Assembly (NCBI RefSeq): GCF_900113735.1
Contig: NZ_FOQM01000038.1
Span: 1-64,000, forward strand
Direction: 5' to 3'
Origin: Bradyrhizobium sp. Gha
Lineage (GTDB): Bacteria > Pseudomonadota > Alphaproteobacteria > Rhizobiales > Xanthobacteraceae
Length of the DNA stretch: 64,000 nucleotides
In this document: positions 25,195 to 33,744 of the stretch, piece after piece
Layout of the letters: every line of letters starts with the position of its first letter
Position numbering within the stretch: position 1 is the first letter of the stretch
Translations under genes and position numbers: made by a program
Notes under the pieces: generated by a model
Seen by the model: only the letters and a program-made list of their open reading frames with translations
Database searches by the model: none
What the model was told of the DNA's origin: nothing

Positions 25195-26042
25195 TCAGGC
25201 CGCGTTTCGAATCAGCGTGAGCACATGACGATCATTGGACACCTGGCTGCCAACACGACGCAATGCACAAGGTAGGCACTCGCTGAATTACGAACAGGCA
25301 CTTGCCTGTAATTTGTGCGAATCTCAGTCTATCTTGGCTCATTTCCAGAAATTGTCACTGGCTCGCCACATCCGGGCAAATACCGGGGACGACTCCCATC
25401 CGGCACTGCAACATAGAACGATCTGCGCGCGGCGAACTTATGACGCTTGTAGGGCGATGCCTTGCGCGTCGCGTTCATCTTTGAGGTGCAAGCCTGGCCG
25501 TCACGGGGCCGAACAGGGCCACGCCGCCATGGCCGATCGTCGCATCGTAACAGCTGATGTCACGCCACCATTCCAAGGCAAAGCTCGCGCTCAGCAGCGT
25601 CGCGACGAGGGTCGCAGCGAGCGCCAGCCGCAGACGCGTGACGCATGGACCGATTTCGAGATCATGGGATGCATCGACACAGCCGGCTGGCGCAGTCGAT
25701 GGCCGGCTACCGGCAATCGCAACGCCGTCAGGACAAGCGTGCATGCTTTCCCCCAGCATAGCCAGTCGCCGCGCCAATGACGATCGGCGCTATCCGCCGA
25801 CGACATTCAGCGGCACGACGGATCACTCACGAAGCAATCCAGCCAGACCATTCCGGCCGAATCTTTATTACGCAAAAGCGCGACTCCCGCCTGGATCGCC
25901 ATGATCGTGACGGAGTTACACCTGGAGTATGACGCCTGTACCCTTGATTGGTTCCCTCCCGGGAGCATGTGAGCTAAAGGATAGCGCGTCAGGACCGTCG
26001 CGGAAACCCCCTCCGCCCGCAGGCTTGGAGATAAAGAGCATC
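25195..26042. other. Long intergenic region between prkA and tal-pgi
   Basis: About 850 bases. The only plausible gene is a minus-strand frame at 25475-25777 (100 residues) with one hydrophobic segment (LRLALAATLVATLLSASFAL), listed separately. Otherwise I see no repeat arms, tRNA or strong promoter. The tal-pgi leader ends with GGAGATAAAGAG before the ATG at 26043. Confidence 0.5.
25475..25777 (-). CDS. Possible small membrane protein
   Basis: A 100-residue frame with one hydrophobic helix (LRLALAATLVATLLSASFAL) and two cysteine-containing segments (GPCVTRL, DISCYDAT). An internal ATG before HACPDG would shorten it to about 89 residues. No family is recognised and no clear ribosome site is seen. 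It is listed only because it occupies an otherwise empty gap. Confidence 0.3.
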   Translation of the reverse strand: MARRLAMLGESMHACPDGVAIAGSRPSTAPAGCVDASHDLEIGPCVTRLRLALAATLVATLLSASFALEWWRDISCYDATIGHGGVALFGPVTARLAPQR

Positions 26043-28892
26043 ATGAATCCCGTCAAAGAACTGGAAAAGCACGGACAAGCCGTCTGGCTGGACTTCCTCG
26101 CCCGCGGCTTCATCAGCAAGGGCGACCTGAAGCGGCTGATCGACACCGACGGGGTCAAGGGCGTCACCTCCAACCCCTCGATTTTCGAGAAGGCGATCGG
26201 CAGTTCGGACGAGTACGACGCCCCGATCGGCAAAGCGCTGAAGCGCGGAGACCGGACCGTGGCCGACCTGTTCGAGGCGGTCGCGGTCGAGGATATCCAG
26301 AACGCCGCCGACGTGCTGCGCCCGGTCTATGACAGGCTCAAGGGCCATGACGGCTATGTCAGCCTCGAGGTCTCGCCCTATCTCGCGATGGACACGTCAG
26401 GCACGGTGGCCGAGGCGCGGCGGCTCTGGAAGGACGTCAACCGCAAGAACCTGATGGTGAAAGTGCCGGCGACGCCTGAGGGGCTGCCGGCGATCGAAAC
26501 GCTGATCGGCAACGGCATCAGCATCAACATCACGCTGTTGTTCTCCAGAGCCGTCTACCTGAAGGTGGCCGAGGCCTATCTCGCGGGTCTCGAAAAATAC
26601 GTTGCCGACGGCGGCGACCCCTCCCATGTCGCGAGCGTGGCGAGCTTCTTCGTCAGCCGGATCGACTCGGTCGTCGACAAGCAGCTCGACGAGAGGATTG
26701 CCCGCGCCAACGACCCATCTGAAAAGGAGCGGCTCGCCGCCCTGAAGGGCAAGGTCGCGATCGCCAACGCCAAGGTTGCCTATCAGGACTATAAGCGGCT
26801 GTTCTCGGGTCCGCGCTGGGAGAAGCTCGCTGCCAGGGGCGCCAAGCCGCAGCGCATGCTGTGGGCCTCCACCGGCACCAAGAACAAGGATTACAGCGAC
26901 GTCCTTTATGTCGAGGAGCTGATCGGCCCCGACACCATCAACACGGTGCCGCCGGCGACGCTCGATGCTTTCCGCGACCACGGCAAACCGCGCGACAGCC
27001 TGGAAGAGAACGTCGATGACGCCCGCCGCGTGCTGGAAGAGCTGGAGCGCTCCGGCGTCTCGCTCGACGCGATCACCGAGGAGCTCGTCAGGGACGGCGT
27101 CAAGCAGTTCGCGGATGCCGCCGACAAGCTCTACGGCGCAGTCGCCCACAAGCGTGCAACGGTGCTCGGGCCGGCAATCGACCGCCAGCAGCTCGCGCTG
27201 GGTGACAGCCTCGGCAAGGCCGTGGCCAAGAGCACCGAAGAGTGGCGCGCCTCGGCCAAGATCCGCAGGCTGTGGCAGCGCGACAAGTCGGTCTGGACCG
27301 GGACGGACGAGGACAAATGGCTCGGCTGGCTCGACAGCGCGGCGAAGGCCGACGTCGCCGATTATGAGGACTATGCCAACCGCGTGAAGCGCCAGAAATT
27401 CTCCGACGCCGTCGTGCTCGGCATGGGCGGTTCGAGCTTGGGTCCGGAGGTGCTGGCCGAGACCTTTGCGCGGAAGCCGGGCTTCCCGAAGCTGCACGTG
27501 CTTGACTCCACCGACCCGGCCGAGGTGCGGGCGATGGAGGCCAAGATCGACATCGCCAACACCGTCTTCATCGTCTCCAGCAAATCCGGCGGCACCACCG
27601 AGCCGAACGCGATGAAGGATTATTTCCACGAGCGGGTCGCGCAGGCCCTCGGCCCCAAGGCCAAGACCGGCTTCCGCTTCATCGCGGTGACCGATCCCGG
27701 CTCCTCGCTGGAAAAGGCCGCCAAGAAGCTGAATTACGCCCGCATCTTCCACGGTGAGCCGTCGATCGGCGGCCGCTACTCGGTGCTGTCGCCGTTCGGC
27801 CTGGTGCCGGCGGCCACGGCCGGCATCGACGTCAAGACCTTCCTCAAGCATGCGCTCGCGATGGCGCGCTCCTGCGGACCGGATGTGCCACCAGCCGAGA
27901 ATCCGGGCGTGCAGCTCGGCCTCGCCATGGGACTTGCCGGCCTCGAAGGCCGCGACAAGGTGACGATCCTGTCGTCGAAGAAAATCGCCGATTTCGGTGC
28001 CTGGGCCGAGCAGCTCATAGCCGAATCGACCGGCAAGGAAGGCAAGGGCCTGATCCCGATCGCCGGCGAGGCGCTGGGCGAGTCCGCGCTCTATGGCAAT
28101 GATCGCTTCTTCATCGATATCCGCACGGAAGGCGAGACCGATGCTGCCCACGACTCGGCCCTCGCCGGGATCGAGGCCGCCGGCCATCCGGTCGTGCGCA
28201 TCGTCATGAAGTCGATCGAGCATCTCGGCCAGGAATTTTTCCGCTTCGAGATGGCAACTGCCGTTGCGGGCGCGATCCTCGGCATCAACCCGTTCGACCA
28301 GCCGGACGTGGAAGCCGCCAAGATCAAGACCCGCGAACTGACGTCGGCCTATGAGAAGACCGGCGCGCTGCCGGCCGAAGAGCCTGTCGTCAGGACCAAG
28401 GAAGCCGATCTCTACACCGACGCCGCCAACGCCAAGGCGCTGCGCGCAGCCGGCGCCGACGGCGACCTCACCTCCTGGCTGAAGGCGCATCTGTCGCGCT
28501 TCAGCCGCGGCGATTATGTCGCCCTGCTCGGCTACATCGAACGCGACAAGGCCAATATCGATGCGCTTCAGGCCATGCGTCTCGAGGTGCGCGAGAAACG
28601 GCATGTCGCAACTTGCGCCGAATTCGGACCGCGCTTCCTGCACTCCACCGGACAAGCCTACAAGGGCGGCCCCGACAGCGGCCTGTTCCTCCAGATTACC
28701 GCAGATGACGCCAAGGACCTGGCCGTGCCGGGCCAGAAGGCGAGCTTCGGCGTGATCAAGGCGGCGCAGGCGCGCGGCGACTTCGATGTGCTCACCGAGC
28801 GCGGCCGGCGCGCACTTCGGGTGCACCTGAAGGGTCCGCTCAAGAAAGGTCTCGCGGCGCTCAATGCGGCGCTCAACGACGCACTGAACTGA
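26043..28892 (+). CDS. tal-pgi: Bifunctional transaldolase / glucose-6-phosphate isomerase
   Basis: A 949-residue fusion. Residues about 1-370 are transaldolase (VTSNPSIFEKAI, with Schiff-base Lys140 in LMVKVPATPEG), which exchanges three-carbon units between sugar phosphates. Residues about 385-949 are phosphoglucose isomerase (VVLGMGGSSLGPEVLAETFA, SSKSGGTTEPNA), which interconverts glucose 6-phosphate and fructose 6-phosphate. The ATG at 26043 has a GGAGATAAAG ribosome site. The fusion is typical of Bradyrhizobium relatives. It heads an operon with gnd, zwf, pgl, gntK and a HAD gene, all enzymes of hexose-phosphate oxidation. Confidence 0.95.
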   Translation: MNPVKELEKHGQAVWLDFLARGFISKGDLKRLIDTDGVKGVTSNPSIFEKAIGSSDEYDAPIGKALKRGDRTVADLFEAVAVEDIQNAADVLRPVYDRLKGHDGYVSLEVSPYLAMDTSGTVAEARRLWKDVNRKNLMVKVPATPEGLPAIETLIGNGISINITLLFSRAVYLKVAEAYLAGLEKYVADGGDPSHVASVASFFVSRIDSVVDKQLDERIARANDPSEKERLAALKGKVAIANAKVAYQDYKRLFSGPRWEKLAARGAKPQRMLWASTGTKNKDYSDVLYVEELIGPDTINTVPPATLDAFRDHGKPRDSLEENVDDARRVLEELERSGVSLDAITEELVRDGVKQFADAADKLYGAVAHKRATVLGPAIDRQQLALGDSLGKAVAKSTEEWRASAKIRRLWQRDKSVWTGTDEDKWLGWLDSAAKADVADYEDYANRVKRQKFSDAVVLGMGGSSLGPEVLAETFARKPGFPKLHVLDSTDPAEVRAMEAKIDIANTVFIVSSKSGGTTEPNAMKDYFHERVAQALGPKAKTGFRFIAVTDPGSSLEKAAKKLNYARIFHGEPSIGGRYSVLSPFGLVPAATAGIDVKTFLKHALAMARSCGPDVPPAENPGVQLGLAMGLAGLEGRDKVTILSSKKIADFGAWAEQLIAESTGKEGKGLIPIAGEALGESALYGNDRFFIDIRTEGETDAAHDSALAGIEAAGHPVVRIVMKSIEHLGQEFFRFEMATAVAGAILGINPFDQPDVEAAKIKTRELTSAYEKTGALPAEEPVVRTKEADLYTDAANAKALRAAGADGDLTSWLKAHLSRFSRGDYVALLGYIERDKANIDALQAMRLEVREKRHVATCAEFGPRFLHSTGQAYKGGPDSGLFLQITADDAKDLAVPGQKASFGVIKAAQARGDFDVLTERGRRALRVHLKGPLKKGLAALNAALNDALN

Positions 28893-28904
28893 GGGAATAT
28901 CTCA

Positions 28905-29903
28905 ATGCAACTCGGCATGATCGGCCTCGGCCGGATGGGCGGCAACATCGTTCGCCGGCTGATGCGCCAGGGACATTCGACGGTGGTCTATGACAAGGAC
29001 AGCAAGGCCGTCGACGCTCTCGCCGCGGACGGCGCGGTGGGTTCGGCAACGCTGGAAGAGTTCATCTCGAAACTCGAGCGGCCGCGCACGGTCTGGGTGA
29101 TGCTGCCTGCGGGCCGCATCACCGAGCAGACCATCGACACGATCGCGGGCGTGATGCAGGAAGGCGACGTCATCATCGACGGCGGCAACACCTTCTGGCA
29201 GGATGACGTCCGCCGCAGCAAGGCGCTGAAGGCGCGCGGCATCCACTATGTCGACGTCGGTACGTCAGGCGGCGTCTGGGGCCTCGACCGCGGCTACTGC
29301 ATGATGATCGGCGGCGAGAAGCAGGTCGTCGACCGGCTCGATCCGATCTTCGCGGCGCTCGCGCCCGGCGCCGGCGACATTCCGCGCACCAAGGGACGCG
29401 ACGGCCGCGATGCCCGCATCGAGCAGGGCTACATCCATGCCGGCCCGGCCGGCGCGGGCCATTTCGTCAAGATGATCCACAACGGCATCGAATACGGCCT
29501 GATGCAGGCCTATGCCGAAGGCTTCGACATCCTCAAGAACGCCAATATCGACGCGCTGCCGGCCGATCATCGCTATGATTTCGACCTCGCCGACATCGCC
29601 GAAGTGTGGCGGCGAGGCTCAGTGATCCCATCCTGGCTGCTCGACCTCACCTCGACCGCGCTCGCCGACAGCCCGCAGCTCGCAGAATATTCCGGCTTCG
29701 TGGAGGATTCGGGCGAGGGCCGCTGGACCGTAAATGCGGCGATCGACGAGGCCGTGCCGGCTGAAGTCCTGACTGCAGCGCTCTACACACGTTTCCGTTC
29801 CCGTCGGGAACACACCTTCGCCGAAAAAATTCTCTCCGCAATGCGCGCGGGTTTCGGCGGCCACAAGGAGCCGACGCAGCCCGACGCCTCGAAGATCAAA
29901 TAA
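28905..29903 (+). CDS. gnd: 6-phosphogluconate dehydrogenase, short (GntZ/YqeC) type
   Basis: A 332-residue decarboxylating dehydrogenase that makes ribulose 5-phosphate. The Rossmann motif MIGLGRMGGNIVRRLMRQGH, the substrate loop GTSGGVWGLDRGYCMMIGG and the catalytic helix GHFVKMIHNGIEYGLMQAYA (Lys and Asn) are present. At 332 residues it is the short bacterial form, often NAD-linked, rather than the 470-residue form. It lies 12 bases after tal-pgi. Confidence 0.92.
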   Translation: MQLGMIGLGRMGGNIVRRLMRQGHSTVVYDKDSKAVDALAADGAVGSATLEEFISKLERPRTVWVMLPAGRITEQTIDTIAGVMQEGDVIIDGGNTFWQDDVRRSKALKARGIHYVDVGTSGGVWGLDRGYCMMIGGEKQVVDRLDPIFAALAPGAGDIPRTKGRDGRDARIEQGYIHAGPAGAGHFVKMIHNGIEYGLMQAYAEGFDILKNANIDALPADHRYDFDLADIAEVWRRGSVIPSWLLDLTSTALADSPQLAEYSGFVEDSGEGRWTVNAAIDEAVPAEVLTAALYTRFRSRREHTFAEKILSAMRAGFGGHKEPTQPDASKIK

Positions 29904-29932
29904 GAGACACCATCAAGCGAGGCCGATCGCTC

Positions 29933-31444
29933 GTGACAAAAGACCCGCAAGCCAAGCGCAAGCCGGAAAATTGCGCTTTCGTCATTTTCGGCGCCACCGG
30001 CGATCTCACACACCGTCTCGTGATCCCGTCGCTTTACAATCTTGCCGCCGAGCATCTGCTGCCGGAGAAATTCTGCGTGGTCGGTGTTGGCCGCAGCGCC
30101 ATGTCCGACCAGGAGCTGCGCGAGAGCCTGTTGAAGGGACTGCGCCAGTTCGCGACCCGGCCGGTGGACGATGTCGTCGCCAGGAGACTGCTGGAACGCG
30201 TGAGCTTCGTCGAGGCCGATGCCAAGGATCCGCCATCGTTCGACCGGCTGCGCGAGCATCTGGACTCGCTGGACTGCGCGCAGGACACCGGCGGTAACAG
30301 GCTGTTCTACCTCGCGACCCCGCCGGCTGCGTTCGCACCGACCGCGCGCGAGCTCGGCCGCACCGGCATGATGAAGGAGAACGGCACCTGGCGGCGGCTG
30401 GTGATCGAAAAGCCTTTCGGCACCGACCTCGCCTCGGCACGCGCGCTCAACGCCGAACTGCTGAAGATCATGGACGAGCACCAGATCTACCGGATCGATC
30501 ATTATCTCGGCAAGGAGACCGTGCAGAACATCCTTGTGCTGCGCTTCGCCAACGGCATGTTCGAGCCGATCTGGAATCGCAACCACATCGACCACGTCCA
30601 GATCACGGTGGAGGAGAAGCTCGGCGTCGGTCATCGCGGCGGCTTCTACGACGCCACCGGCGCGCTGCGCGACATGGTGCCGAACCATCTGTTCCAGCTG
30701 ATGTCGCTGGTGGCGATGGAGCCGCCTGCGCGCTTCGACGCGCATTCCGTGCGCTCCGAGAAGGCCGAGGTTCTCAGCGCGGTGCAGCAGCCGAACCAGG
30801 AAGAAGCGCTCAGGAGCTCGGTTCGCGCGCAGTATCTCGCAGGCCGCATCGGCGACGACCAGATCCCGGACTACCGGAAGACCGACGACGTCAAGCCCGG
30901 CAGCACCACCGAGACCTTCGTCGCGCTGAAGCTGATGATCGATAACTGGCGCTGGGCCGGCGTGCCGTTCTATTTGCGCACCGGCAAGGCGCTGGCCCAC
31001 AAGCGCACCGAAGTCGCGATCAAGTTCAAGCAAGCGCCGCTGTCGATGTTCTCAGGCACGGCGGTCGACCGTCTCTCGCAGAACTTTCTCACCATCGGCA
31101 TCGCACCGAGCGAGACGATCGAGCTTCAGTTCAACGCCAAGATTCCGGGACCGAGCATCACGATCGACGGCGTCGAGATGAAATTCAAGTACGGCGACTA
31201 TTTTCAGGCCGATCCGTCGACCGGCTACGAGACGCTGATCTATGACTGCATGATCGGTGACAACATCCTGTTCCAGCGTGCCGACGGCATCGAGGCCGGA
31301 TGGCAGGCGGTGCAGCCATTCCTCGATGCCTGGAAGAACGCAGGCACCAACGGCATCGAGACCTACGAGGCCGGCAGCGACGGTCCGGCCTGCGCCGACG
31401 AGCTGCTGCGACGCGACGGCCGCAGCTGGAGGAAGTTCTCGTGA
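29933..31444 (+). CDS. zwf: Glucose-6-phosphate 1-dehydrogenase
   Basis: A 503-residue enzyme that oxidises glucose 6-phosphate to the lactone with NADP. The nucleotide loop FVIFGATGDLTHRLVIPSLY and the active-site signature YRIDHYLGKETVQNILVLRF are intact. The start is a GTG at 29933. The stop overlaps the pgl start (TGATG), so zwf and pgl are translationally coupled. Confidence 0.95.
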   Translation: MTKDPQAKRKPENCAFVIFGATGDLTHRLVIPSLYNLAAEHLLPEKFCVVGVGRSAMSDQELRESLLKGLRQFATRPVDDVVARRLLERVSFVEADAKDPPSFDRLREHLDSLDCAQDTGGNRLFYLATPPAAFAPTARELGRTGMMKENGTWRRLVIEKPFGTDLASARALNAELLKIMDEHQIYRIDHYLGKETVQNILVLRFANGMFEPIWNRNHIDHVQITVEEKLGVGHRGGFYDATGALRDMVPNHLFQLMSLVAMEPPARFDAHSVRSEKAEVLSAVQQPNQEEALRSSVRAQYLAGRIGDDQIPDYRKTDDVKPGSTTETFVALKLMIDNWRWAGVPFYLRTGKALAHKRTEVAIKFKQAPLSMFSGTAVDRLSQNFLTIGIAPSETIELQFNAKIPGPSITIDGVEMKFKYGDYFQADPSTGYETLIYDCMIGDNILFQRADGIEAGWQAVQPFLDAWKNAGTNGIETYEAGSDGPACADELLRRDGRSWRKFS

Positions 31445-32193
31445 TGGCGGCGGCCGGGGAGCCAAACCTGATCGTGGTCGCCGACGCCGAGGCCCTGGCG
31501 CAAGCCGCAGCCGAACGAGTGATGGCTCGGATAGCAGCCAATCCCGGCCGCATTGCGATCTGCCTCACCGGCGGCTCCAGCCCGAAGAAGCTCTACCAGT
31601 TGCTGGGCAGTGATGCCTGGCGCGGCAGGATTCCTTGGGACCGCGTGCACTGGTTCATTGGGGACGAGCGTTTTGTCGCCGAGAGCGATCCCCTCAACAA
31701 CATGGCGGTGGCTCGCGCCACGTTTCTCGATCGCAGCGCGCCGTCTGGCCACATCCATCCGATGCCGACCGCGGTCGAGAGTCCCGACGCTGGCGCCGAG
31801 GAATATGCGCGCGAGTTGAAGGCCTTCTATGGGGCTGACCAGCTCGACCCGAGCCGACCGCTGTTCGACCTTGTCCTGATGGGCGCCGGACCTGACGGGC
31901 ACACCGCCTCGCTCTTTCCCGGCTATCCCGCGGTCGAGGAGACCGCGCGCTGGGTCGTCGGCGTCCCCAAGGCCAATGTCGCGCCCTTCGTGCCGCGGGT
32001 CTCGCTGACGCTGCCTGCATTGGCCGCCTGCCGTGAAATGCTGTTCGAGATTGCAGGCCGTGACAAGCAGGCGATCTTGACGCGCATGCTCAATGGCGAG
32101 AATCTGCCGGCTGTACGCGCGCGCTCGAATGGTGAGACCGTCTGGCTGGTCGATCAGGCCGCGCTTCCGGAGGGGACTCGTGGCGGGCGTTAA
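31444..32193 (+). CDS. pgl: 6-phosphogluconolactonase
   Basis: A 249-residue lactonase of the SOL/DevB type that hydrolyses 6-phosphogluconolactone. Motifs are AICLTGGSSPKKLYQLLG, VHWFIGDERFVAESDPLNNM and LVLMGAGPDGHTASLFPGY, as in the family. The ATG lies in the zwf stop. gntK begins inside its 3' end. Confidence 0.93.
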   Translation: MAAAGEPNLIVVADAEALAQAAAERVMARIAANPGRIAICLTGGSSPKKLYQLLGSDAWRGRIPWDRVHWFIGDERFVAESDPLNNMAVARATFLDRSAPSGHIHPMPTAVESPDAGAEEYARELKAFYGADQLDPSRPLFDLVLMGAGPDGHTASLFPGYPAVEETARWVVGVPKANVAPFVPRVSLTLPALAACREMLFEIAGRDKQAILTRMLNGENLPAVRARSNGETVWLVDQAALPEGTRGGR

Positions 32194-32737
32194 AGCACCT
32201 TGTGCGTTGATCGTAATGGGCGTGTCGGGTTCGGGCAAAAGTACAATTGCAGAGGCGCTCGGCGAGCGTCTCGGCTGGCGATTCGAGGATGGCGACAGCT
32301 TTCACCCCGTCAGCAATGTCGAGAAGATGAGAGCCGGCCATCCGCTGACCGACGAGGACCGCTGGCCCTGGCTCAACGCCATTGCCGACGAGGTCGCGCG
32401 GGTCTGCAACAAGGGCGAGCACGTCATCATTGCCTGCTCGGCGCTCAAGCACAGCTATCGTGACGTGCTGCTGCGCGGCCGCGACGACGTCCGCTTCATC
32501 TTCCTCAAGGGCACGCAGGAGCTGATCGCCGACCGGCTCGCGCACCGCAAGGGTCACTTCATGCCGCCCGGGCTTCTCACCAGCCAGTTCAACACGCTGG
32601 AGCCCCCGGACGCGAGCGAACACGTCATCACGGCGTCGATCGACGAATCGGTCGAAGAGATCGTCGACGGCATCATGCGACAGCTGAAGATCGACGGCGC
32701 GACAGGCAAGGCCAAGGAAACGAAGGCTCAACCATGA
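32180..32737 (+). CDS. gntK: Gluconokinase
   Basis: A 185-residue P-loop kinase that phosphorylates gluconate. The P-loop is MGVSGSGKSTIAEALGERLG, and GDSFHPVSNVEKMRAGHPLT is the gluconate-kinase substrate loop. The GTG at 32180 follows GGAGGGG and overlaps pgl by 14 bases. A gluconate source would be periplasmic glucose oxidation by a PQQ enzyme, which links it in principle with the pqq operon in this window; that is inference. Confidence 0.9.
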   Translation: MAGVKAPCALIVMGVSGSGKSTIAEALGERLGWRFEDGDSFHPVSNVEKMRAGHPLTDEDRWPWLNAIADEVARVCNKGEHVIIACSALKHSYRDVLLRGRDDVRFIFLKGTQELIADRLAHRKGHFMPPGLLTSQFNTLEPPDASEHVITASIDESVEEIVDGIMRQLKIDGATGKAKETKAQP

Positions 32738-33546
32738 CGAAAATCTCTTTGGTCGTTTCCGACGTCGACGGCACGCTGCTGACCAAGGACAAGACATTGA
32801 CGGACCGCGCGCGGTCCGCGGTGCAGCGGTTGCACCAGGCCGGGGTCGCCTTCACCATCACCTCCAGCCGGCCTGCGATCGGCATGCGCTTCCTGATCGA
32901 GCCGCTGGCGCTGTGGCTGCCGGTCGGTCCGTTCAACGGCTCCTCGATCATCGATCCCGAGATGAATCCGGTCGAGCAGCACCTCATCCCGACAAGCGCG
33001 GCCGAGACGTCGCTGCAGATCTTGCGCGATTTCGGCGCCGATATCTGGATCTTCACTGCCGACAAATGGCTGATCGACAATCCGAGCGGTAGATATGTCG
33101 CCCATGAGCAGCACACGATCCGCGCCGATCCGACCATCGTGAGGGACTTTAGGCCGTATCTTGCCAGCGCCTGCAAGATCGTCGGTGCCAGTGCCGATGC
33201 GGCAGGTCTCGAGCGTTGCGAAAAGGTGATGCAGGAAGCGCTCGGCAGTGCGGCGACCGCCGTCCGTTCGCAGACCTACTATCTCGACATCACCCCGCCC
33301 GGCTTCAACAAGGGCACCTTCGTGCAGGCCATGGCCAAGCGCCTGGACATCTCCCTGGATGCGGTCGCCACCATCGGCGACATGCAGAACGACCTCGCCA
33401 TGTTCCGCGTCAGCGGCGTCTCGATTGCAATGGGCAACGCCACCGACGACGTCAAGGACCAGGCGACAAACGTCACCGCGACCAACGAGCAGGACGGTTT
33501 TGCGGAGGCGATGGAGATGATTTTGAAGCGGAACGGGGTTGGTTGA
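32734..33546 (+). CDS. HAD-family (Cof-type) hydrolase
   Basis: A 270-residue haloacid-dehalogenase phosphatase. The nucleophile motif is VVSDVDGTLLTKD, motif II TITSSRP and motif IV ATIGDMQNDLAMFRVSGVSI. It has the C2 cap of Cof-type sugar-phosphate phosphatases. The ATG overlaps gntK by four bases. The substrate is unknown; its place in a hexose-phosphate operon suggests sugar phosphates. Confidence 0.88.
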   Translation: MTKISLVVSDVDGTLLTKDKTLTDRARSAVQRLHQAGVAFTITSSRPAIGMRFLIEPLALWLPVGPFNGSSIIDPEMNPVEQHLIPTSAAETSLQILRDFGADIWIFTADKWLIDNPSGRYVAHEQHTIRADPTIVRDFRPYLASACKIVGASADAAGLERCEKVMQEALGSAATAVRSQTYYLDITPPGFNKGTFVQAMAKRLDISLDAVATIGDMQNDLAMFRVSGVSIAMGNATDDVKDQATNVTATNEQDGFAEAMEMILKRNGVG

Positions 33547-33590
33547 GGCGAAATTGCATCGAGTTGGTCGATCGAGCCGCGGGCTCTCTC

Positions 33591-33718
33591 AACCTCTCCC
33601 GCTTGCGGAGAGGTCGCCGCGTAGCGGCGGGTGAGGGTTCTCTCCTCTTGGGGGTTCTCGCCCAGCGGAGACAGCCCCAGCCCTCCCCCGCTAGCGGAAG
33701 AGGGAGCGCGCCTCCGCT
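33591..33718. repeat. Family C palindromic repeat
   Basis: Arms AACCTCTCCCGCTTGCGGAG and CCTCCCCCGCTAGCGGAAGA with CGCCGCGTAGCGGCGGGTGA between them. It separates the convergent HAD and GH15 genes and could serve as a bidirectional terminator. Confidence 0.7.
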
Positions 33719-33744
33719 CTGGGTACGTCGCGCCCCACCGACCC

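Noticed and set aside
25925..25955. Minus-strand GGAAC-N16-CGTC upstream of tal-pgi
   Set aside because: It points away from tal-pgi, lacks the conserved TT, and no well-supported gene lies downstream of it.
26397..28826. An 809-codon minus-strand frame opposite tal-pgi
   Set aside because: Composition and position identify it as the complement of the isomerase fusion.
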